NCBI RefSeq assembly: GCF_964199965.1
Contig: NZ_CAXMZT010000005.1
Location: 62,001 to 126,000, forward strand
Origin: JAFIFT01 sp020051095
Lineage (GTDB): Bacteria > Pseudomonadota > Gammaproteobacteria > Legionellales > Legionellaceae
Direction of reading: 5' to 3'
Length of the DNA: 64,000 nucleotides
Position numbers and translations under genes: made by a program. The notes beneath the pieces are model-generated. The model saw nothing but the letters and a program-made list of their open reading frames with translations. It was not told the origin of the DNA and did not search any database. Below are positions 1 to 9,083 of the stretch, one piece after another; positions within the stretch are counted from its first letter, which is position 1, and each line of letters opens with the position of its first letter.

Positions 1-1263
1 TTTCCCTTTAAGGGGCTTGGCGAAAGGCGCTGCCAATTTAAAAATTGGCGCTCGATTAGCCCATCGGAAATGTCGATAACCGGCAAACAACTCATCGCCG
101 CCAAGGCCATTTAAGACAACGGTTAAATTATTTTTTGCAACTATTTTGGAAATAAGGTAGTTGGGGGACAGGGAATAAAAAGGCTCCTCATAATTGCGTA
201 TATTATCGTCAATATTTTCCAATATGGAATCCATTTTAATCGTTTCAACGATATGTTCTAAGGGATGAAGTGCTGCTGTTGCCCTTGCTTGGGGTATTTC
301 GTCATAGTCGTTGGCATAATCTTCATAGCCTAAGGTGAAAGCTTTAATGCCCGGGTGAAGTTCGGCTGCCATGGCGCTGATGAGTGTTGAATCAACCCCA
401 CCCGACATAAAAGTTCCTAAGGGGACATCGGATACCAACATACGGTTAACGGATTTTTTTAACACATCTTCCAATAATTCAGCTGCATGTTGCTCAGTCA
501 TTGAATGATCTTGTGTGCCAACAGGGACTTGCCAATAACGTTGCAGCTGCATAGAACCATTTGGCTTTATTAACATCCAATGGCCTTGAGGAAGCGCTTG
601 AATGCCTTGAAAGCAAGTCATTGGGCGTGGTGCAACCCCATAGCTTAGCGCATGATACAGTCCTTCAATGTTAATTTCGGGGTGGTATTCATTGGATGCG
701 ATAATGGTTTTGATGTCAGAAGCAAAGATAAACTTTTGATTTTGAATGGTGTAATAAAACGGTTTAATGCCAACACGGTCTCTTGCACAAAATAGTGTTT
801 TTTCCTTTTCATCCCAAATGGCAAATGCAAACATACCATTAAATTTATCAAGCGCTTTTGGGCCCCAGTGGCAATACGCTTTTAGTAGCACTTCCGTGTC
901 ACTATCACTTGAAAAGTGAACGCCTAATTGGTTAAGTTCGGCAGCAATTTCTCGATAATTAAATAACTCGCCGTTATAGGTTATCCAATAGCGTTGATTG
1001 TCACAACTCATCGGTTGGCTGGCGGCATTACTTAAATCAATAATGGAAAGGCGTGTGTGTGCCAGGAAAAGATCAGCGGGGGAGTCATCGAATTTTGTAT
1101 CAGAATCAGATAGATACTGTCCCTTTTTCTGTTGCTTATAGCCAATGAAATACCCACTGCCATTCGGACCACGGTGAGTCATTTTTTTTGCCATCATGCG
1201 AGTGTTGTTTAAACCAGAAAAGGGGCTGCCGGATAAGTTATATATGCCTGCTATTCCACACAT
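1..1263 (-). CDS. asnB: Asparagine synthase (glutamine-hydrolysing), C-terminus cut off by window edge
   Basis: Class II glutamine amidotransferase plus synthetase, converting an acid to an amide with ATP and glutamine-derived ammonia. The start MCGIAGIYNL gives the essential N-terminal Cys2 after Met removal. The glutaminase domain fills roughly residues 2-195 (HRGPNG, YNGELFNY, FARDRVGIKP-type blocks), and the PP-loop SGGVDS lies near residue 285. The 421 codons seen stay open to base 1, so the gene is partial at its 3' end. AsnB paralogues in surface-polysaccharide loci often amidate uronic acid sugars instead of making asparagine. Its place beside the nonulosonate genes favours that role here, but this is inference. 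It diverges from the glycosyltransferase at 1377. Confidence 0.9.
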   Translation of the reverse strand, partial: MCGIAGIYNLSGSPFSGLNNTRMMAKKMTHRGPNGSGYFIGYKQQKKGQYLSDSDTKFDDSPADLFLAHTRLSIIDLSNAASQPMSCDNQRYWITYNGELFNYREIAAELNQLGVHFSSDSDTEVLLKAYCHWGPKALDKFNGMFAFAIWDEKEKTLFCARDRVGIKPFYYTIQNQKFIFASDIKTIIASNEYHPEINIEGLYHALSYGVAPRPMTCFQGIQALPQGHWMLIKPNGSMQLQRYWQVPVGTQDHSMTEQHAAELLEDVLKKSVNRMLVSDVPLGTFMSGGVDSTLISAMAAELHPGIKAFTLGYEDYANDYDEIPQARATAALHPLEHIVETIKMDSILENIDDNIRNYEEPFYSLSPNYLISKIVAKNNLTVVLNGLGGDELFAGYRHFRWANRAPIFKLAAPFAKPLKGK

Positions 1264-1376
1264 GATTGCAACTTTGTTATTGTCAAAAAGACATTTTATA
1301 GGAAGTAAGGTAGTATATACCTAAGTTATTTCAAATTGCTACCTAAAGCAGCACTCGTTAGGGTGATATACAAACC

Positions 1377-2492
1377 ATGAAGAAGAAAGTTGTTCATATT
1401 ACCACCGTCCATAATGCACAAGATGCGCGTATTTTTTTTAGACAATGCTGTAGCCTTGCTAAACATTTCGATACCCATTTGATAGCGCCAGCAAAACAGG
1501 ATTTTGAACTGGATGGCGTAAACATTCATGCCATAGGGGAAAATCGCGGCAGATTACATAGAGTTCTCGTTAAACAAATCAGAGCATTGTGGACAGCATT
1601 CAGAATCAAAGCGGATTTATATCATTTCCATGATCCCGAACTTATTTTAACGGGATTATGCTTGAAACTTTTGGGGCGCAAGGTAATTTATGATGTTCAT
1701 GAAGATGTGCCGAAAGACATATTGTTAAAAACCCATATTCCCACCGTGCTAAGACGACCGCTTGCTTTAATGGCTAATTTTATGGAAAACCTTGCGGCGA
1801 AATATTGCGATGCGATTATTACGGTCACCCCCGACATCGCCCGCCGATTTCCTCCCCATAAAACAGTATTAGTGAGAAACTACCCGTTTCAAATTTTACC
1901 CGCAGCGACCTATCAAGCATACCTTGCACGTGAAATTGACCTTATTTATATCGGTAGCATCACGTTAAACCGTGGCTTAACTCAGATGACCACTGCTGCA
2001 AAGGAAATCAATAAAAATTTCGTCATGATAGGGAATGCCTCGCCAACGTTAATCAGTGAATATTTACAAGCAGATAAATATGTCAAACATATCCCTTGGA
2101 TGCCCTCTAATCAGCTATTAACAAACTTAGCGAACAGCAAAGTCGGACTGGTAGTCCTTCACCCTACACCGACGTTCTTGACAAGCTACCCCCTCAAATT
2201 ATTCGAATACATGGCCGCAGGCATCCCCGTGATTGCCGCAAACTTCCCAGAATGGGAAGAAATCATCAACCGCTATCAATGTGGTTTAGTGGTCGATCCA
2301 CTTGATGAAGAAGCAATCAAACAGGCTATGTTATACCTTCTAAATAATCCGGAGAAAGCCTATCAAATGGGGCAAAATGGTCTGAAGGCTGTGATGGGTG
2401 AGTTGAATTGGGAAAGGGAGTTTAGAGCTCTTTTGTCAGTTTATAACAAAGAATGGAAAGATAACACTATTTCTCTAAGATTAGAAAATTAA
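1377..2492 (+). CDS. GT4-family glycosyltransferase (GT-B fold)
   Basis: Predicted retaining glycosyltransferase acting at the cytoplasmic face of the inner membrane in polysaccharide repeat assembly. The N-terminal acceptor half begins KVVHITTVHNAQDARIF and contains the YDVHED segment typical of this group. The C-terminal half carries the donor-binding block FEYMAAGIPVIAAN followed by acidic residues (PEWEEI), as in group 1 transferases. Its 371 residues are normal for the family. The start is an ATG after a GGGTGATA stretch. It is the first plus-strand gene of the locus, diverging from the asparagine synthase. Donor and acceptor sugars cannot be told from sequence. Confidence 0.85.
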   Translation: MKKKVVHITTVHNAQDARIFFRQCCSLAKHFDTHLIAPAKQDFELDGVNIHAIGENRGRLHRVLVKQIRALWTAFRIKADLYHFHDPELILTGLCLKLLGRKVIYDVHEDVPKDILLKTHIPTVLRRPLALMANFMENLAAKYCDAIITVTPDIARRFPPHKTVLVRNYPFQILPAATYQAYLAREIDLIYIGSITLNRGLTQMTTAAKEINKNFVMIGNASPTLISEYLQADKYVKHIPWMPSNQLLTNLANSKVGLVVLHPTPTFLTSYPLKLFEYMAAGIPVIAANFPEWEEIINRYQCGLVVDPLDEEAIKQAMLYLLNNPEKAYQMGQNGLKAVMGELNWEREFRALLSVYNKEWKDNTISLRLEN

Positions 2493-2693
2493 GGCCATAA
2501 AACAGGCCGATATAATTATACGCAGAATTTTACTCGATTAATCGAAATTTGAGCATGGCTGGTGACTAATGGCTTTTCGAGAAACAAGATAAAGTTCTTG
2601 CCTTTAAATTAAGAACGATATTATCCTGTAGACCGCAACCATTCCTTGAAAATGGTAATCCTGTGATGATAACAAACACTAATAGACCTAACT

Positions 2694-3812
2694 ATGCATA
2701 ACTTCACTCCAAACTATCAAATCTGTTCCCGTTGTATCATGGATACTTCAGACCCTGGGATCACGTTTAATCATGAAGGAATATGTAGCCATTGCTTGGC
2801 TTATGATGAAAAAATGAAAAGTTCTAATCCGATATCGGAAGTTAATCATCTCATACATAAAATTAAAAAAGAGGGCAAGAATAAAAAATATGATTGCCTG
2901 ATTGGTATGAGTGGCGGGGTTGACAGTTCATATGTGGCTTATTTGTGTCACCAACATGGTCTTAGGCCCCTTGTTTTGCATGTGGACACAGGATGGGATT
3001 CAGAGCTTGCTGTAAAAAACATAGAAGGGTTGCTGAAAAAATTATCCTTTGACCTAGAAACGATTGTGATTGATTGGGAAGAAATGCGATCATTGCAATT
3101 ATCCTATTTCAAGGCATCTGTTGCCAATTTGGATGTTCCTTCCGACCATGCGATTCTGGCAAGTTTATTTAAAATAGCTAATAAATACGGCATTAAATAT
3201 ATTTTAAGTGGCAGTAATCTAGCAACGGAATTTATATTACCAAAAGCGTGGGGGCATTCGAATCGCGATCTTGTTAATCTCAAAAGTATCAATCAATCAT
3301 TTGGAAAGAGCCGCTTAAAATCTTATCCAAAATTGGGGGTAGTCAGGGAAGCTTATTTCCGAACAGTCAAGAAAATTAAACTAGTCAATTTACTGGATTA
3401 TGTTGAATACAATAAAGAGGAAGCTATGAAACTCTTACAAGCATGTGCGGGGTGGAGAGATTATCTAGGGAAGCACTTTGAGTCAAAATTTACCGAGTTT
3501 TTTCAATCGTATTATTTACCGAAAAAATTTGGTTATGATAAACGTCGCGCACACCTTTCCAGCCTTATTATTTCCAATCAAATATCGAGGGAAGAAGCGT
3601 TAAATATAATGAATACTCCTCCCTACGTTGATGAGGTCCTTTCGCCCAAGAAAGCCTATATTGCAAAAAAACTGGGACTCAATCCGCAAGAGCTCGATGA
3701 AATCATTGATCTCCCACCAAAAGATAACACCCATTATAAAACGAGTACGCTCTTATCCAAATACTCACATCACTTGATTGCATTAAAAAGAAAGCTGTCG
3801 CCTACAATATGA
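2694..3812 (+). CDS. N-acetyl sugar amidotransferase, WbpG/PseA/LegA type (copy 1)
   Basis: ATP-dependent amidotransferase that turns an N-acetyl group into an acetamidino group on a nucleotide-linked or nonulosonate sugar, using ammonia delivered by a HisF/HisH pair. Residues 11, 14, 31 and 34 form two CxxC zinc-type pairs (CSRC, CSHC). An N-type ATP pyrophosphatase loop, SGGVDS, is at residues 73-78. The matching HisF and HisH genes are at 10170-11569 in the same block. L. pneumophila legionaminic acid carries a 5-acetimidoyl group, which makes this a plausible source of it. A second, longer homologue lies at 19881-21185. Family assignment is firm; the substrate is inferred. Confidence 0.88.
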   Translation: MHNFTPNYQICSRCIMDTSDPGITFNHEGICSHCLAYDEKMKSSNPISEVNHLIHKIKKEGKNKKYDCLIGMSGGVDSSYVAYLCHQHGLRPLVLHVDTGWDSELAVKNIEGLLKKLSFDLETIVIDWEEMRSLQLSYFKASVANLDVPSDHAILASLFKIANKYGIKYILSGSNLATEFILPKAWGHSNRDLVNLKSINQSFGKSRLKSYPKLGVVREAYFRTVKKIKLVNLLDYVEYNKEEAMKLLQACAGWRDYLGKHFESKFTEFFQSYYLPKKFGYDKRRAHLSSLIISNQISREEALNIMNTPPYVDEVLSPKKAYIAKKLGLNPQELDEIIDLPPKDNTHYKTSTLLSKYSHHLIALKRKLSPTI

Positions 3813-4045
3813 TTTAAATTTTCAATAAGATAATCAAAATAAAAACAGCTTCTCATTAATGCCAATACTAAAGAAATATATTCGCTATTCATTATAGGCT
3901 GGACAAACTGAATTAAGCATATAAAATGGAGCTTGAGAACGATATGCGTGGGTCAAAAGAGATTGTTTATCAAAATCAAAATAAATTCAATCGATTAACG
4001 CTAATTTGTAGCGAGTTAGACCAAGAGAATGAGGAAAAGTAGATA

Positions 4046-5056
4046 ATGAACCTTGCGAATAAAAAAATTCTTGTTACGGGCGCAGATGGATTCATCGGTT
4101 CGCACTTAACTGAAACGTTGGTGCAAGATGGCTATGATGTAAAAGCGTTTGTGATGTATAACTCGTTTAACTCTTGGGGTTGGTTGGATCATGCCAATAA
4201 GCATATATTGGATTCACTTGAAATTTTTGCAGGCGATATTAGAGACCCACATGGGGTAAAGGCTGCAATGAAAGGATGCGATGTGGTGCTCCATTTAGCT
4301 GCGCTTATAGCCATACCTTATTCCTATCATTCTCCCGACACCTATGTGGATACCAATATAAAAGGCACCCTCAATATCTTACAGGCGGCAAAAGATTTGC
4401 AGGTTGAAAAGGTGGTTCATACTTCTACGAGTGAAGTGTATGGCACGGCTGAGTTCGTTCCAATTACTGAAGAACATCCATTGCAAGGGCAATCCCCTTA
4501 TTCTGCGTCCAAAATTGGAGCAGACCAAATGGCATTATCATTTTATCGTTCGTTTAATACCCCAGTTGCTATTATTCGCCCTTTTAATACCTACGGCCCT
4601 CGGCAGTCAGCCCGAGCAGTAATTCCCACAATCATTGGACAACTTGCCAATAATATAGAAAAAATAAAGCTTGGGGCAATTCATCCTACGCGTGATTTTA
4701 ATTTTGTTGCAGACACCGTTAATGGTTTTAAGTCAGTGGCTGAGTCAGATAAATCGTTGGGAGAAGTCATTAATATTGGCAGCAATTATGAAATATCAAT
4801 CAAAGACACGGTGAATCTGATTGCAGATATTATGAATAAAGACATTGAAATTGAATGTGATAATGAAAGGATACGCCCCGATAAAAGTGAAGTAGAGCGG
4901 TTATGGGCTGATAATGCTAAAGCTAAAAGATTACTAGGATGGGAGCCAAGATATAGTGGTATTGAGGGCTTTCGAAGAGGTCTCAGTGAAACCATCGATT
5001 GGTTCTCTAATCCAGATAATCTAAAACATTATAAATCAAATCAGTATAATATATGA
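4046..5056 (+). CDS. legB: Nucleotide-sugar 4,6-dehydratase, LegB-like
   Basis: Extended short-chain dehydrogenase/reductase predicted to convert nucleotide-activated N-acetylglucosamine to its 4-keto-6-deoxy form, the entry step of the legionaminic acid route. The NAD-binding GADGFIG motif follows the start MNLANKKILVTG. The catalytic SerThr region is TSTSEVYGT and the YxxxK pair is in PYSASKIG. The length of 336 residues fits. Its stop overlaps the start of the next gene (ATGA at 5053-5056), indicating translational coupling with the LegC aminotransferase. The LegB-LegC-LegG-LegI-LegH order supports the specific name over generic dehydratases. Confidence 0.88.
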   Translation: MNLANKKILVTGADGFIGSHLTETLVQDGYDVKAFVMYNSFNSWGWLDHANKHILDSLEIFAGDIRDPHGVKAAMKGCDVVLHLAALIAIPYSYHSPDTYVDTNIKGTLNILQAAKDLQVEKVVHTSTSEVYGTAEFVPITEEHPLQGQSPYSASKIGADQMALSFYRSFNTPVAIIRPFNTYGPRQSARAVIPTIIGQLANNIEKIKLGAIHPTRDFNFVADTVNGFKSVAESDKSLGEVINIGSNYEISIKDTVNLIADIMNKDIEIECDNERIRPDKSEVERLWADNAKAKRLLGWEPRYSGIEGFRRGLSETIDWFSNPDNLKHYKSNQYNI

Positions 5057-6225
5057 ACGCTAAACAAATTAAGCATATTATTCATACCTTAAAGGATTTT
5101 TATCCTTGTGAACGTGATTTTATCCCACTACATGAGCCCGAATTTATGGGGAATGAATGGGACTATGTCAAAGAATGTTTAGATTCCGGTTGGGTATCGT
5201 CTGTTGGGCAGTATGTAGGGGCTTTTGAGAAGAAATTAGCCGAGTTAACGTCGATTAAACATGCCGTTGCCGTCGTAAATGGTACAGCAGCTTTACATAT
5301 CGCATTGAAAGTGATTGGCGTTACAAATGACGATGAAGTACTTATCCCAACCTTAACCTTTGTTGCCACAGCGAATGCTGTAGCATATTGCCAAGCTATA
5401 CCGCATTTAATCGATAGTGATTATGAAACGCTGGGTGTGAATTGTGAAAAATTGGCAGATTATCTAGAAGACATTGCTGAAATGGGGGATGGTGTTTGTT
5501 ATAACAAACATACGGGACGAAGAATCAAAGCAATCATTCCTATGCATACCTTTGGCCACCCGGTTAAAATGGATGTTTTACAACGTCTCTGTGAAGCTTA
5601 TCAGATAACGATTGTTGAGGATGCAGCTGAGTCGTTAGGTTCATTCTATCAATCGCAACATACCGGAAGCTGGGGAAAACTCACCGCGGTGAGTTTTAAT
5701 GGAAACAAAATTGTTACGTGTGGTGGGGGCGGTGCAATACTGACGAATGACGAGTCGTTGGCCAAAACGGTCCGACACCTCACGACGACGGCAAAAGTAC
5801 CTCATAGTTGGCGATTTATACATGACTCAGTTGCCTATAATTATCGATTGCCTAACATTAATGCGGCGTTGGGTTTGGCTCAGTTAGAGCAGCTTGAATA
5901 CAAGTTGAAATGCAAAAGAGCACTTGCTAAGGCTTATCAAGAAGCCTTCTCCGAAAACGATGAGTGCAAATTTTACACTGAACCATTTGAAGCACAAAGC
6001 AATTACTGGTTTAATGCTTTAATCCTTAATAAGGATTCAGTGATAGATACCGTTTTGGAAGAAACGAATGCAAATGGTATCATGACACGTCCGTTTTGGG
6101 ATCCTATGCATAAGCTTGAAATGTATAAAGATTGTCCTCAAATGGATTTAAGTATCGCTGAAGATCTATTTAAAAGATTAATTAATATCCCTAGCTCTGC
6201 TTGGATTGGAGAGCCTTATGTCTAA
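5053..6225 (+). CDS. legC: PLP-dependent aminotransferase, LegC-like
   Basis: DegT/DnrJ/EryC1 sugar aminotransferase expected to add the C4 amino group to the LegB product using glutamate and pyridoxal phosphate. The conserved segments are NGTAALHIAL near residue 75, the EDAAESLGS block binding PLP, and SFNGNKIVTCGGGG, which contains the Schiff-base lysine. The 390 residues match LegC proteins, which carry the same long N-terminal segment with GWVSSVG. It overlaps legB by 4 bp and the next gene by 8 bp, so it lies inside a tightly coupled operon. Confidence 0.88.
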   Translation: MNAKQIKHIIHTLKDFYPCERDFIPLHEPEFMGNEWDYVKECLDSGWVSSVGQYVGAFEKKLAELTSIKHAVAVVNGTAALHIALKVIGVTNDDEVLIPTLTFVATANAVAYCQAIPHLIDSDYETLGVNCEKLADYLEDIAEMGDGVCYNKHTGRRIKAIIPMHTFGHPVKMDVLQRLCEAYQITIVEDAAESLGSFYQSQHTGSWGKLTAVSFNGNKIVTCGGGGAILTNDESLAKTVRHLTTTAKVPHSWRFIHDSVAYNYRLPNINAALGLAQLEQLEYKLKCKRALAKAYQEAFSENDECKFYTEPFEAQSNYWFNALILNKDSVIDTVLEETNANGIMTRPFWDPMHKLEMYKDCPQMDLSIAEDLFKRLINIPSSAWIGEPYV

Positions 6226-7369
6226 AAGGACGATTTGTTTTATAACTGGAACAAGGGCTGAGTATGGCTTGCTCAAACCGGTGATGGAGAAAGTGTCTAA
6301 AGACAACGAATTACATCTACAAATTATAGCAACGGCGATGCACTTGTCTCCTGAATTCGGCATGACCTATCAAGAAATAGAAGCCGATGGCTTTACAATT
6401 GATGAAAAAAATGAAATGTTGCTATCCAGTGACACATCGGTTGGTATTTCTAAATCTATAGGCCTCGGTGTCATATCGTTTGCAGAATCATTTCAACGAT
6501 TGAAGCCTGATTTGATAGTTGTACTTGGCGATCGATTCGAGATCTTAGCTGCAGCACAAGCCGCCTTGATTGCAAGAATTCCTCTAGCCCATATTGCGGG
6601 AGGGGACATCACCGAAGGGGCATGGGATGAATCAATTCGACATGCAATTACGAAAATGTCTCATATACACTTTGTGACTAATCAAGGTTCCTTCAATCGG
6701 GTTAAGCAGCTCGGAGAAAACCCCCAGCATATATTTAATGTTGGCAGCACAGGGATTGATAATATCCTTCATCAGAAATTTCTTGCAAAAGAATATCTTC
6801 AAGAAGAGTTGGGGTTTTTATTCAGGAAAAAAAATATTCTCGTAACCTTTCATCCTTCAACGTTAGACTTTATTCCAGCATCGAAGCAGTTTGCGCAGCT
6901 TTTATCTGCACTACATCATCTGGGTGAAGACGTAGGTATTATTATTACCAAACCAAACGCTGACTTAGAAGGAAGAAGTTTATTTCCGCTGATTGAGGCA
7001 TTTGTCAAAGAGCATCAAAATGCGAAGGCTTTTGAATCACTTGGGCAAGAGCGGTATTTAAGTGTCATGAATACTGTCGATATGGTCGTGGGAAATTCCT
7101 CAAGTGGGCTCTATGAGGCGCCATCATTTAAAATCCCAACAATTAATATTGGTAGCCGCCAGAAAGGAAGGTTACAGGCCAATTCTGTTATTAATTGTGA
7201 ACCGGACGAACAATCAGTCGTTCATGCAATGGAGAGAGGGTTTGCGTTAGATTGTAGTGAAACATTAAATCCCTATGGCACTGGTCATGCATCGGAGTCT
7301 ATTGTTTCTGTCTTAAAATCCTTTGATAATTATAAATCACTATTAACTAAACCATTTTTTAATTTATGA
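6218..7369 (+). CDS. legG: Hydrolysing UDP-sugar 2-epimerase, LegG/NeuC
   Basis: Predicted to hydrolyse and epimerise the UDP- or GDP-bis-N-acetyl sugar to free 2,4-diacetamido-2,4,6-trideoxymannose, the substrate of LegI. It has the GT-B fold of UDP-GlcNAc 2-epimerases, seen in GTRAEYGLLKPV at the N-terminus, LGDRFEILAAA, and the C-terminal GNSSSGLYEAP with NIGSRQKGR. I chose ATG at 6218 rather than an in-frame TTG at 6206. A GGAGAG stands just upstream and the protein then begins MSKRTICFITGTRAEYG as usual. It is 383 residues, overlapping legC by 8 bp and legI by 4 bp. Confidence 0.9.
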   Translation: MSKRTICFITGTRAEYGLLKPVMEKVSKDNELHLQIIATAMHLSPEFGMTYQEIEADGFTIDEKNEMLLSSDTSVGISKSIGLGVISFAESFQRLKPDLIVVLGDRFEILAAAQAALIARIPLAHIAGGDITEGAWDESIRHAITKMSHIHFVTNQGSFNRVKQLGENPQHIFNVGSTGIDNILHQKFLAKEYLQEELGFLFRKKNILVTFHPSTLDFIPASKQFAQLLSALHHLGEDVGIIITKPNADLEGRSLFPLIEAFVKEHQNAKAFESLGQERYLSVMNTVDMVVGNSSSGLYEAPSFKIPTINIGSRQKGRLQANSVINCEPDEQSVVHAMERGFALDCSETLNPYGTGHASESIVSVLKSFDNYKSLLTKPFFNL

Positions 7370-8451
7370 AAAGAACATATATCATTGCTGAAGCAGGTGT
7401 GAATCATAATGGTTCGATGGAATTAGCAAAATCGTTAATTGATGTTGCTCTAGAAGCAGGTGCTGATGCTATTAAATTTCAGTTATTTAAAGCAAAGGCA
7501 CTAGCAACGCTTAGCTCCAAGAAAGCGAGTTATCAAATTGAAGCCACTAAAAATAGTGAGTCCCAGTTTGAAATGCTGCAAAAATTAGAGCTTGATGTCG
7601 ATCAGCAACTGTTGCTAAAAAGTTATGCGACGCAAAAAGGAATTGAGTTTCTTTCAACCCCTTTTGATATCGCAAGCCTAGAATCGTTAGCCAAAAAATT
7701 TAACATATCGCGCTTAAAAATTAGTTCGGGTGATTTAACTAATGCGCCCTTATTGCTTGCAGCGGCAAGAACAGCCTTGCCCCTCATACTTTCTACTGGC
7801 ATGGCTTCTTTATCTGAAATTGAGCAAGCGTTAGGCGTTATCGCGTATGGGTTAATTGCTAAATGCTCTGAAAAGCCGAGTATGTCTCATTTTCATTTAT
7901 CTTATCAATCTGAAGAAGGTTCAAAGGCGTTAAAAGAAAGGGTGACATTGCTTCATTGTACGACAGAATATCCTGCCCCTTTAAATGAAGTTAACCTGAA
8001 TGTTATGGAAACACTGCGCCGATGTTTTGATTTGGAAGTCGGCTATTCAGACCACACCGCCGGAATTCATATCCCAATCGCAGCTGTTGCGATGGGTGCA
8101 ACGATGATCGAAAAACATTTTACCCTCGATAGAAATATGGATGGCCCTGATCACAAAGCTTCACTTGAGCCAAATGAATTAAAGGAAATGGTAAAAAATA
8201 TTCGAGATGTTGAAATGGCGAAAGGGTCGAGTATTAAAAAGCCAACACAATCGGAACTAAAAAATAAAGGTATCGCCAGACGAAGCATTATTGCTACAAA
8301 AAAAATTACGAAAGGTGAAATATTTACCCCAGAGAATTTAGATGTAAAGCGACCAGAATCAGGCTTATCGCCAATATTATACTGGGATCTACTTGGTAAA
8401 GTGGCTGATAAGAATTTTGAAGAAGATGAAGTGATAACAGCACTATGTTGA
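7366..8451 (+). CDS. legI: N,N'-diacetyllegionaminate synthase, LegI/NeuB
   Basis: PEP-dependent aldolase-like synthase that condenses the 6-deoxy-mannosamine derivative with phosphoenolpyruvate to form the nine-carbon nonulosonate. All usual NeuB landmarks are present: IIAEAGVNHNG, AIKFQLFKA, LKISSGD, LLHCTTEYPAP with the first metal-binding His, GYSDHTAG with the second, and EKHFTLD followed by GPDHKAS. The C-terminal SAF/antifreeze-like domain starts near RRSIIATKKI. A stretch near residues 175-200 before LLHC looks longer than in E. coli NeuB. It is coupled to neighbours on both sides and is the canonical synthase of the locus, unlike the divergent one at 14739. Confidence 0.92.
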   Translation: MKRTYIIAEAGVNHNGSMELAKSLIDVALEAGADAIKFQLFKAKALATLSSKKASYQIEATKNSESQFEMLQKLELDVDQQLLLKSYATQKGIEFLSTPFDIASLESLAKKFNISRLKISSGDLTNAPLLLAAARTALPLILSTGMASLSEIEQALGVIAYGLIAKCSEKPSMSHFHLSYQSEEGSKALKERVTLLHCTTEYPAPLNEVNLNVMETLRRCFDLEVGYSDHTAGIHIPIAAVAMGATMIEKHFTLDRNMDGPDHKASLEPNELKEMVKNIRDVEMAKGSSIKKPTQSELKNKGIARRSIIATKKITKGEIFTPENLDVKRPESGLSPILYWDLLGKVADKNFEEDEVITALC

Positions 8452-9083
8452 ATCCCATTGTTGTAATAGGAGGTGGCGGTCATGCTAAAGTTCTGTTGGA
8501 AGCTATCCATCTCCTTAATATGCCAATTTTAGGTGTTTTGGATAATTCTGAGACTTTAAAAGAAGTGCATGGCGTCCCTATTCTTGGAAGCGATAAATTG
8601 CTAGACAATTTCAAGCCAAGTGAGGTTGCATTAGTCAATGGATTAGGATCGTTGAAGCCCTATTCAAAGCGTACAGATATTTTTAAAAGCCTCAAGCAAA
8701 AAGGTTATAAATTTGTTACTATTATCCATCCCAGTGCAATCGTGGCGAAAAATACACATATTGGCGAAGGTGTTCAAATTATGGCAGGAGTGATTATTCA
8801 GCCAGGGGTGACAATTGGCGATAATGTCATTATAAATACACGCGCATCGATTGATCATGATTGTGTGATTGGTGAACATACACATATTGCCCCGGGTGTT
8901 ACGCTTTCAGGAAATGTTTCAGTGGGACGCCAAGTACATATTGGAACAGGTGCAACTTTGATACAGGGTATAAATATTGGTTCAGGGTCAACATTAGCTG
9001 CAGGTGCTGTAATGACTAAGGATTGCTCGGAAGGCGCATATGTTATGGGCGTTCCTGGGAAGGAGGTAATGTCTTGTGAGTGA
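8445..9083 (+). CDS. legH: Sugar O/N-acyltransferase, LegH/NeuD/PglD type
   Basis: Acetyl-CoA-dependent acetyltransferase expected to N-acetylate the C4 amine made by LegC. The N-terminal Rossmann-like substrate domain carries VVIGGGGHAKVLLEA. The C-terminal left-handed beta-helix shows hexapeptide repeats from about residue 95 (IGEGVQI, IQPGVTIGDNVII, IGTGATL). The catalytic base is likely the His in ASIDHDCVIGEH, as in PglD. It is 212 residues. It overlaps the upstream synthase by 7 bp and the next gene by 8 bp, and carries a strong AGGAGG sequence near its 3' end that serves the next gene. Confidence 0.88.
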   Translation: MLNPIVVIGGGGHAKVLLEAIHLLNMPILGVLDNSETLKEVHGVPILGSDKLLDNFKPSEVALVNGLGSLKPYSKRTDIFKSLKQKGYKFVTIIHPSAIVAKNTHIGEGVQIMAGVIIQPGVTIGDNVIINTRASIDHDCVIGEHTHIAPGVTLSGNVSVGRQVHIGTGATLIQGINIGSGSTLAAGAVMTKDCSEGAYVMGVPGKEVMSCE